Source: Antilocapra americana (Eukaryota > Chordata > Mammalia > Artiodactyla > Antilocapridae). From it: a stretch of DNA of 64,000 nt. The stretch is from the NCBI GenBank assembly GCA_007570785.1, contig ML662442.1, forward strand, positions 37,335,818 through 37,399,817, written 5' to 3'. The translations under genes and the position numbers were made by a program. Shown in pieces: positions 57,561-64,000 of this stretch. Under the pieces are notes generated by a model, which was not told the origin of the DNA, made no database searches, and saw nothing but the letters and a program-made list of their open reading frames with translations. Within the stretch, counting starts at the first letter, position 1. Every line of letters starts with the position of its first letter.

Positions 57561-57867
57561 TTTATTTTTTTAAATTTTCTTTATTATGTTGGTTTTGCCA
57601 TACATTGACATGAATCTGCCATGGGTATACATATGTTCCCCTTCCAGAACCCCCCTCCCTCCTCCCTCCCGATTCCCTCTCTCTGGGTCATCCTGGTGCA
57701 CCAGCCCTGAGCATCAAACCTGGGCTGGCGATTGATTTCACATATGATAATTAACATGTTTCAATGCCATTCTCCCATATCATCCCACCCTTGCCCTCTT
57801 CCATAGAGTCCACAAGACTGTTCTATACATCTGCATTTCTTTTGCTATCTCGCACACAGGGTTCTCG
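57561..57867 (-). mobile_element. Recent ruminant L1 3' end with target duplication
   Basis: Reverse complement of the same 3' UTR as the L1 at 15976-17035 ('ccatacattgacatgaatct', 'tcaatgccattctcccatat'). GCCTTTATT flanks it at 57552-57560 and 57868-57876. Confidence 0.93.
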
Positions 57868-57911
57868 CCTTTATTATTGCACTTTTCATGAGTCATGTTC
57901 TCAGAGCTGTG

Positions 57912-58342
57912 GCTGTTAACCTTACATGGCAAAAGAGACTTTGCAGATGTGATTAAATCAAGAATCATGAGATGGAGAGGTTATTCTGGATTATCTGAGC
58001 AAGTCCTGAATATAATCACAAATGTCCTTATAAAAGGGAGGTAGAAGGAGATTTGACTACAAAAGGAGGCAGTGTAACCACTTCAGCAAGATAATATGCT
58101 GATGGTTTTGAGGATGAAAGAAGGGGCCACAGGTCCAAAAAGCAGCTCTAAAGCTGAAAAGGTTAAGGGGACAGACTCTCCCTCTAGAAGCTCTAAAGAA
58201 AGTATAGTCCTACTTAGATCTTGGTTTCAGACCAATGAAATATAGTGCAGACTTCTGGTCTTCATAACTGTAAGAGAGTAAGTACGTATTTTAAGCTGCC
58301 AAGGTTGTGGTCATTTGCTACAACATCAATAAGAAACTAGTA
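57912..58342 (+). mobile_element. MLT1-type LTR, diverged
   Basis: 'aaagagactttgcagatgtg', 'tccttataaaagggaggtag', 'ttcataactgtaagagagta' and the end 'aataagaaactagtat'. Confidence 0.75.
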
Positions 58343-58639
58343 TCTTGGGCCAAGTGAGGCCCTGCCCTGGGCCTCATGCTTCAGAGACCTCTGCTTTATG
58401 CCCATTCCAGCTGTGAAGGGTGAAGAGCCTATGTCATCCCTTCTAGACCAGGCACCATGTACCCCAAGACCCCCAAATTCCTTACTAAAGAAATTCTTCC
58501 TCAAGACCTGTTTATTGAGCCTAAATACCTCTTCCCCAAGTTGCTTCTTTTGAGGCAGACTGAACTGCCTCAGTCTGGGGAGTACTGACTGTGCTCCCTG
58601 AGTTGGCTCATGCTCTGATCGGAAGGATAGTCAGAGGAG
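58343..58639. other. Unique intergenic DNA, nothing recognised
   Basis: No repeat or gene recognised. Confidence 0.4.
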
Positions 58640-58940
58640 CAATTATTTGTGGGATGAACCACTGTATAGACGATAGACAGAGGGCACAAGAACTGAGGCT
58701 AGGAGACCAAAGAGAAGGCTGCCACAGTAATTCGGGTAAGAGATTATAATAGAGATGGTGAGAAGTGGCTAGAGTGTAGATATATTTTAAACATAAAGGC
58801 AACAGGCATCCATGTTGGATGAGAGGTATGAAAAAAAGAGAAGGGTGTGATTCCAAGGTTTCTGCTCTGAACAACTAGAAGGATGACATTGTCATTAATT
58901 TAGATGGTAAAGAAGGAAGAAACAGTGCTTACTGAGGTAA
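58640..58940 (-). repeat. L2 LINE fragment
   Basis: 'gaagtggctagagtgtagat', 'tgattccaaggtttctgctc' and 'gaacaactagaaggatgaca' follow the reverse-complemented L2 3' half. Confidence 0.7.
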
Positions 58941-59744
58941 AGATTAGTGGCTTTATTTAAATGTATTAAATTTAGATACCTATTACTTATCAAAGTGGGT
59001 AAGGTGTTGATGTTGAATCTTGCTTTTTTCAGAGACTATATGCTTCCAGCAATTAGCTTAGGGTCTTAAAATAGAGACTATTAATAGATGGGTCAAACGA
59101 ACATGTGACATACTCACAGTTTTGTATCCTTACATCATCAGATAGGTGAAGATCCAGCCCATTGACATTACACAGCCTGACAAGCTGTCTAAGCTAGGCA
59201 TATCAACAGTCTGATTGTTTAGTATATTCTTGTTCTTGGCTCTTTCAAACATTTAGGGCAGATATTGAATATTAATACCAAGTGGATTGAAGTCAGGTCC
59301 ATGGTCTGTCTTACTGTCTTAGTCTTGAACTCTCTTAATCTGCTGATTATAAAAGTTTTTCTTTGAAATTTATCATGTAAAATAATTTGACTTTGTTCCG
59401 TCTCGAAATTATGTTGTTTTCCCTGCCACATGTTTGGAAAGTTTATAGCCAGAGCTTTTGTTATTTCAGTCCACTTGAATGCATCCTGGATACTAATAGA
59501 GCCTGAGAGAGTGTCTGATGTTGCTGAATAGTCTATAAAGGTTGTTTGTTAGAAAATGTTAATTTGATGAATGAGCAATAATGCTGATCTTCCTGGATCT
59601 CAATTCATAGACACTATAAAACAATAAATCTATAAATCTTAGTGTGTTTTGTAGTGTTCAAAAGGTCACAGCTCTGTTGCAAGATATTGGAGACTAGATT
59701 GTTCATACATTTTTTCTTGTGCATTCTATCATCAATACCCATTC
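58941..59744. other. Unique AT-rich DNA, nothing recognised
   Basis: No repeat or gene recognised. Confidence 0.45.
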
Positions 59745-60525
59745 CCCTCATTCTTCTGAAATTTCTCTTGCCAAGTTCACCAATGATAGTCACATTACAA
59801 AATCAATAATCATTGTTTTTAATCCTCATTTTACTTACTCTCTCAGCAGGGTTTGACCCAATTGACTATTCCCTCCTGAAACACCTTTTCTCCTTTGTTT
59901 TGGATCACTGTGTTCTGCTGGTGTGATGGTTAATTTTATGTGTCAATTTGACTAGACCACAAGGTGCCCAGACATTTGGTTAAACCTTATTCTGGGTGTG
60001 TCTGTGAGGGTGTTTCTGGATAGGATTAACATTTGACTCAGTAGACTGAGTAAAGCAGATTGCCCTCCTAGCTGTAAGGGGACCTTATGGAATCAATTGA
60101 AGACAAGAAACAAACAAAAGAACTAGGTCCTGCTGCCTGATTGGCCTGAGATGGAATGTTGGTCTTTTTCTGCCTTTATGTTTCTAAATGAAACAACAGT
60201 TCTTCTTGAGTCTTGAACCTGTGGGCTCTCCTGATTCTCAGGCCTCTGTTCTCAAATTGGAACTACACCATCAGCACTCCTGGGTTTCCAGCTTGTTCCT
60301 ATTGATTGTAGACCTTGAAACTTCTCAGCCTCCATAATAGCATGAGACAATTCTTTATAATAAATTTCTTCATATGTATTTGTTTATTTGCTTGTAAACT
60401 ATCTCCCCCACTAGAGGATATGCTATGAGTAGAGACTTTTTGTCTGTTTAGTATGCTTCTGTATTCCCAGCATTGGAACTGTGTCTAGCAAATAGTAGGC
60501 ATTAAATAAGTATTTGTGACCCATA
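59745..60525 (+). repeat. L2 LINE fragment split by an MLT2 LTR
   Basis: The left part (59745-59931: 'gtttgacccaattgactatt', 'gaaacaccttttctcctttg') is L2 ORF2. The right part (60385-60525: 'gcttgtaaactatctccccc', 'gtgtctagcaaatagtaggc') is the L2 3' end. Intervening L2 sequence is missing. Confidence 0.65.
59932..60384 (+). mobile_element. MLT2-type (ERVL) LTR, solo
   Basis: Starts at 'gtgatggttaattttatgtg', continues 'attctgggtgtgtctgtgag', 'cctccataatagcatgagac' and 'tctttataataaatttcttc' (AATAAA). Same family as the split LTR at 18365-21520. Confidence 0.85.
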
Positions 60526-61294
60526 TAAAAATTTTTGCTTGTGTATATTTTCCTAAGGCCACTGACTACTTGTGCTTGTGTGCATATATCTTCACAGGTG
60601 CTCAGAATTTGTCCACATATATTATTTATCCTCACAAGACCTGTAGGAAGGGAAGGAGGGAACGATTTAACTATGCTTCACACTCATTGGTGGAATGGGA
60701 AAGTTTAGTTCTTGAGGTTATTAATTTAATTCCCTGTGCTTTGCAGATAAGAGTGCCTCAAAGTGGGCTGCGGGGTTTACCTCATTTACCTTCATTTACC
60801 TCATTTACAGTATATCTTGAGATCTTGTCTTTGAAGAATTTATTTATTTTATAAGGCTGTGCATTTTGCTACAAGACCTGGCCAGTAACAGTATACTCAG
60901 TCAATATGAATTTTCAACATTTAAAATTCTTTCCAGACTGGAAAAAATATACCTAAAAATTTGTGGCTTGAGGGTTTACAAGCACACATATGATAAGATG
61001 AAGGATTGGTTTTAGACATCCTTTGGAGCTTGTCTTCCAAACCCAGAAACCAATTTGCACTGGTATACAAATAACCCTTTAGTGGCCTGTGAATGCTATT
61101 ATGTGAGTAATTAGTCCCTTCCTGGCTTCCCCAATAATCTGGATTAGGTGTTTCAATGATAGTTTATGAGCAAGTGTGTATGATTTTTTACATTAAGATT
61201 TTCACAGGATGGAGATGATATATAATAAACTTTTAAAGTAAATGCACTAATAATTCATCTCTTAAATAGTAATTCTATCACCAGTCACATGCCA
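60526..61294. other. Unique DNA downstream of GPR6, nothing recognised
   Basis: Contains a triple CATTTAC micro-repeat near 60780-60806. No gene signal. Confidence 0.45.
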
Positions 61295-61315
61295 AAATTA
61301 CATTTTTATAATATA

Positions 61316-61321
61316 TTTATT
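61316..61321 (-). terminator. Distal polyadenylation signal AATAAA for GPR6
   Basis: The plus strand reads TTTATT, which is AATAAA on the gene strand, about 490 nt after the GPR6 stop codon. It is the last canonical signal before unique intergenic DNA and gives a 3' UTR of about half a kilobase. Confidence 0.55.
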
Positions 61322-61686
61322 TGTGTACAAAATACGTTGTAATTTACTGATGTATATGCAGCAAAATATTCTATCACATACAACAAAAATACACTTTTTA
61401 CCCCCTTCCCCTGCCCTTGAAAATGGCAACACTGTTTTGGCAGTTCAGCAGCTAAAAATAAAGTGCTATAATTAAGCAGTATTGGAATGTCTTCACTCAA
61501 CAAATGTGATGTACAGTTTGAGTATGCAACCGCGTTTTTGTTAGTTTTTTTCACAGAACAGGAAATTCCACATCCTGAACACCTCCAGAAGATACAAATA
61601 TTTGTATATATATGTACACATGTATACACTGTATATGTAAAGTGCCAACAAGCCTCTTTGTCTCTTGTGAGTTTGTTGTGTTTATG

Positions 61687-61692
61687 TTTATT
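61687..61692 (-). terminator. Possible proximal polyadenylation signal AATAAA
   Basis: A second gene-strand AATAAA lies about 120 nt after the GPR6 stop codon. If used, it would give a very short 3' UTR. Nothing in the sequence shows which signal is preferred. Confidence 0.35.
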
Positions 61693-61811
61693 CTCACTTT
61701 CCAAAATCAGTCACACTATTGGGATCTCAGAGTTCATCAGCAGGCACCGAGAAGCTCACCAAAGGCTGGCTTGTTAGGAGTGTGGTGTTGGTTAGAGGGT
61801 GGAGGGAGCCA

Positions 61812-62909
61812 TCAGACCTCACTAGGGGACCTGGAGCGGAAGGGCACTTTGGACTGGAAACAGCCACAAAACAGGAGCCACAGGGCGCGTTGGATCTCCT
61901 GGTTGCGGAAGGCATAGATGATAGGATTGATCATAGAGTTGTAGGTTGCCGGCAGCAAGGTGGCGTAGGTGTAGACATCTGGGTCCTCGTGGCTACCTAC
62001 CACGCAGTAGATGGCAAAGGGCAGCCAGCTGGCACCGAAAGTGCCCAGCACCACTGCAAGGGTTCCCACACCTTTTCTGGTGGCAGCAAGGTGGGGTGGC
62101 GCCAGGCAGTGCTGCTGCAGCGCGATCTGGTGTGCATGCCGCCAAACCACCTGGCAGATGCGCACGTACAAGTGCAGCATGATGCCGAAGACCGCAAAGA
62201 AGGTGGCAGAGAGCAGCGCCACATGGCTGCGCGTCAGCGGGCGCACCACGCTGCAGGCAGCGCGCTCCTCCAGGCAATTCCAGCCAAGCACCGGCAGCAG
62301 CCCAAGGCCTAAGGACACTGTCCAGGTGGCAGCAAGAAGGAGGTGCACGCCCAACAGGGTCCGTCGCGAGTAATAGGTGAGTGCGTTATAGAGGGAGAGG
62401 TAGCGGTCCACCGTGATGGCCAGCAGGCTGCTGACTGAGGCAGCGAAGGAGGTCACAAGGAAGCCCACAGTGAGCAGGCTCACGGTCTCTGAGGGCACCA
62501 CGTATTGGAATACGAAGTGCAGGATGAGACCGCAGCCCGCCAGCAGGTCGGCGGTAGCCAGGCTGCCCACCAGCACGAACATGGGCGTGCGCAGAGCAGG
62601 GGTAGACGCGATGAGCGCCACTACCAGGGCATTTTCGCCTGCGATCACCGTCCCAGACACGCAGAGCAGAACGTCCCATGGATTCACTGCCGACAGCAGC
62701 AGCCCCGGCGGCCCCGCTGGCAGCTGCGAAGACAACTCCAGCGACGCATTAGCTGCGCCGCTGCTCCCCAGCGCCGCTGCCGCTGCGGCTGCCGGGTGCC
62801 CCCATTCACTGGTGTCCCGCGCTCCTGCTGCGGTGGCCGCTGCCGCCGCACCCTCGGCCGCCACTGCCACCACCCGGGAGTCGTTGAGCGAAGATACGCT
62901 CGCGTTCAT
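61812..62909 (-). CDS. GPR6: GPR6, constitutively active Gs-coupled class A GPCR
   Basis: The 365-residue protein is recognisable as GPR6, an orphan receptor of the GPR3/GPR6/GPR12 group. Family members are plasma-membrane receptors that raise cAMP through Gs without added ligand; GPR6 is best known from striatal neurons. Seen here: N-glycosylation sequons at Asn2, Asn9 and Asn54, Ala-rich N-terminus with a seven-Ala run (40-46), Asn93 in TM1 (GEN motif), Asp121 in TM2, DRY at 168-170, Trp196 in TM4, SWLP at 294-297 in TM6, NPIIY at 328-332, and C-terminal Cys348/Cys350 as possible palmitoylation sites. The usual TM3 cysteine is absent; Cys212 and Cys219 lie in extracellular loop 2, as in the related lipid-receptor branch. 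The start is supported by G at -3 and an in-frame TAA five codons upstream (62922-62924). No frameshift or stop is seen. Length is close to the roughly 362 residues of human GPR6. Confidence 0.97.
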   Translation of the reverse strand: MNASVSSLNDSRVVAVAAEGAAAAATAAGARDTSEWGHPAAAAAAALGSSGAANASLELSSQLPAGPPGLLLSAVNPWDVLLCVSGTVIAGENALVVALIASTPALRTPMFVLVGSLATADLLAGCGLILHFVFQYVVPSETVSLLTVGFLVTSFAASVSSLLAITVDRYLSLYNALTYYSRRTLLGVHLLLAATWTVSLGLGLLPVLGWNCLEERAACSVVRPLTRSHVALLSATFFAVFGIMLHLYVRICQVVWRHAHQIALQQHCLAPPHLAATRKGVGTLAVVLGTFGASWLPFAIYCVVGSHEDPDVYTYATLLPATYNSMINPIIYAFRNQEIQRALWLLFCGCFQSKVPFRSRSPSEV

Positions 62910-62928
62910 CGCGGCGGGACGTTACACC

Positions 62929-63538
62929 CTGAGTGGAGAGGGAGAACAAGTGTCAGGAGTGCGGTTCATTCCGCCAGGGTATTTTCCCGGGCGCTTCTGC
63001 CCCGCTCATACTGCCCATCCCGCCCCAGAGCAGAGCGAGGAAGCAGTGGTTGAGAGCCAAAAATAAATGAATACCTGTTGAGTGAGTGAGTGAGCCAGTG
63101 AGAGAGTGAAACGCACAAGGGATGCCGCACTGGTATCTGAGTTTTTGCACAGATAAACACACAAAGAACATGCACTCACATTCACACAGATCACGTAAGT
63201 GTGCCCGTATTTGCAGCCACATCTTGTGCACCAGACTATTATTGTCGGCCCCAGCGAGTCCTGCCCGGACTCTCCTCAACTAAGCGGCGGGTTCGCTGTC
63301 CGCGGTGCTGAAAGAGAAGTTTCTGCGCTCGGGGTGCACAGAGGACCCCGTTGGCCTCAGAGACCCCTAGGAAAGGGGTTTGGGAGTAGAGAAGCTGGAA
63401 TGTCTTTTTAGGTGGAGAGTGTGGAATCAGCTTGGCTCCGTTTCTCCGGAGTGAGAAGGATTCAACCCCTAGCCATCCTTCACCCCTTCCCCTCTGCACA
63501 CCCTCAAAATTCCTAATTTAGGGAGCCGGGTTGCTCAC
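62929..63538 (-). other. GPR6: Inferred 5' UTR intron of GPR6 (610 bp)
   Basis: On the gene strand a near-consensus donor (CCCCAG|GTGAGC, GT at 63537-63538) and a strong pyrimidine-rich acceptor (AG at 62929-62930) bracket 610 bp. The middle (about 63060-63200) is less GC-rich than either end and holds short GAGT-type runs. A split 5' UTR with an intronless coding exon is common for rhodopsin-like receptors. Splicing is inferred from these two sites only. Confidence 0.5.
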
Positions 63539-63720
63539 CTGGGGAGTCAGAGCTTCAGGAAATCGCTTATCATGAGCACTGCGGTGGGATACCAGGCTGC
63601 GCTCCCCGCGCGAACAGAGCCGTCTCCTGAAGGAGGTGGCCGGCCCGGCACGCAGAGGAGTGCCGGGAGCTTGTCGCTGTCCTGGTGCTACGGAGAGTGA
63701 GAGATACAGTCAGTAGAAGA
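63539..63720 (-). other. GPR6: Inferred noncoding first exon of GPR6
   Basis: This GC- and CpG-rich stretch ends in a good splice donor. The transcription start cannot be fixed: there is no TATA box at a plausible distance, as expected for a CpG-island promoter, so the outer boundary is approximate. It contains one upstream ATG that opens a short closed ORF. Confidence 0.4.
63547..63573 (-). other. Upstream ORF of 8 codons in inferred GPR6 exon 1
   Basis: On the gene strand an ATG at 63573 is followed by seven further codons and a TGA (63547-63549), all before the inferred splice donor. If the exon model is right, ribosomes would meet it before the GPR6 start. Its -3 base is C, a weak start context, so leaky scanning would be expected. 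Confidence 0.4.
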
Positions 63721-63771
63721 AAAGGCGGCTAAAAGCAGTGCGCCCGCTGGAGATTGACAAGCAGGGCTCGG

Positions 63772-63779
63772 TGACGTCA
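63772..63779. promoter_or_regulatory. Palindromic cAMP response element TGACGTCA
   Basis: A perfect 8-bp CRE, the CREB/ATF consensus, lies about 230 bp upstream of the inferred first-exon donor inside the CpG-rich region. Its core CpG survives in a genome where CpG is depleted, which suggests an unmethylated or selected site. A role in GPR6 transcription is inference. Confidence 0.55.
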
Positions 63780-64000
63780 GGTTCCTGGCTCCAGGGTGCA
63801 AGCCAGGCACTCGCTCTCCTTGCCCGCCCATCAGCTACCTCCCTCACCATATACCCTCCCCAAACGATGTTTGAGGGGATTCATAGGAGAAGTCTGAGGG
63901 CCGCCGGCAGCTCGGAACCTCCAGGAATAGATGGGAGAAAAAGGCAAAGGAGAAAAGAGTGAAGACTAAGGGAAGGCAAGGAGGGTGAAGTGGGAGGGGA

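Larger units (their letters stand above)
55960..57895 (+). mobile_element. Long L2 LINE relic including ORF2 sequence
   Basis: Segments in L2 ORF2-to-3'-end order: 'ggtcactagtgaccaccttg', 'acttgaactctgggcagcct', 'ccacttggatatttccacaa', 'acctctcacctggattgcta' and 'tctggctcctgcctacctct'. Removing a CHR SINE, a Bov-tA dimer and a recent L1 rejoins the element. No open frame remains. Confidence 0.75.
61295..62928 (-). other. GPR6: GPR6 coding exon with 3' UTR (inferred extent)
   Basis: The inferred terminal exon starts just after a pyrimidine-rich acceptor (TTCTCCCTCTCCACTCAG, AG at 62929-62930). That leaves only 19 nt of 5' UTR before the ATG. The 3' UTR would run from 61811 to about 61295, ending 15-25 nt past the distal AATAAA. 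The 3' UTR is AT-rich and free of recognisable SINEs, unlike the DNA beyond it. The acceptor and the cleavage point are inferred from motifs only. Confidence 0.6.
63240..63840. promoter_or_regulatory. CpG-rich 5' region (candidate GPR6 promoter)
   Basis: CpG dinucleotides become dense here (for example 63284-63310, 63597-63675 and 63740-63775) compared with their rarity in the other 60 kb. The density continues into the GPR6 coding exon. Sp1-like GC boxes occur near 63821. There is no TATA box. This is the only real CpG island in the window besides the coding exon. Confidence 0.6.

Noticed and set aside
61306..61704. 132-codon minus-strand frame downstream of GPR6
   Set aside because: Falls in the AT-rich GPR6 3' UTR and has no recognisable features.
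61719..62312. 197-codon plus-strand frame antisense to GPR6
   Set aside because: Shadow of the GC-rich GPR6 coding exon; no domain, and the composition follows the opposite-strand codons.
61993..62679. Other minus-strand frames inside GPR6 (e.g. 61993-62277, 62386-62679)
   Set aside because: Alternative-frame shadows of the receptor, giving Cys/Arg/Pro-rich random peptides.
62413..63066. 217- and 182-codon plus-strand frames over the GPR6 N-terminus and intron
   Set aside because: Antisense shadows: Ala/Arg-rich low-complexity translations of the CpG-rich exon with no protein family features.
1..64000. CRISPR array, operon or other prokaryotic system
   Set aside because: Direct repeats are SINE/LINE copies or local tandem duplications without regular spacers; the sequence is clearly mammalian.

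Overview
This is a mammalian nuclear DNA window, and the repeats identify it as ruminant (cattle, sheep, goat or a close relative). There are about twenty Bov-tA/Bov-A SINE copies, seven BovB (RTE-type LINE) segments or fragments, three CHR-type tRNA-derived SINEs and two recent ruminant-type L1 3' ends. Older pan-mammalian repeats (L2, MIR, MLT1 and MLT2 LTRs, MER5-like and Charlie-like hAT elements, a mariner) form the background. All repeat family names come from recognising consensus features by eye; no masking program was run.

The only convincing protein-coding gene is GPR6, at the right end on the minus strand. Its coding sequence is one uninterrupted 365-codon exon (62909 down to 61812). 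It encodes a class A GPCR of the GPR3/GPR6/GPR12 group, constitutively Gs-active in the known family members. Sequence signals suggest a short upstream noncoding exon ending at 63539, a 610-bp intron, a small upstream ORF, a CpG-rich 5' region, a perfect palindromic CRE at 63772 and two AATAAA signals downstream. The CRE is of interest because the receptor itself raises cAMP.

Layout. 1-9 kb: unique DNA with L2, MIR, MLT1, MER5 and SINE insertions, plus a G-run/CpG patch near 0.6-0.7 kb. 9.2-13 kb: an old L1 carrying a nested mRNA retrocopy, then a decayed mariner. 13-17 kb: BovB, hAT elements, a solo LTR and a recent L1 with target-site duplication. 17-22 kb: old L1 and an MLT2 LTR split by two oppositely oriented BovB insertions, which themselves carry SINEs. 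22-48 kb: mostly unique sequence with scattered L1, MER5, MIR, L2, SINE and two BovB copies truncated at the same point. 48-60 kb: MLT1, MLT2, L1 and a long L2 ORF2 relic, each interrupted by SINEs. 60.5-64 kb: GPR6.

I found no prokaryotic system, CRISPR array, functional tRNA/rRNA gene or second gene. The roughly 60 kb left of GPR6 reads as its downstream intergenic flank. The most useful observations are the GPR6 5' architecture, several datable nested insertions, an unclassified ~72-bp repeat present twice, and a few repeat-free stretches that could be conserved regulatory DNA.
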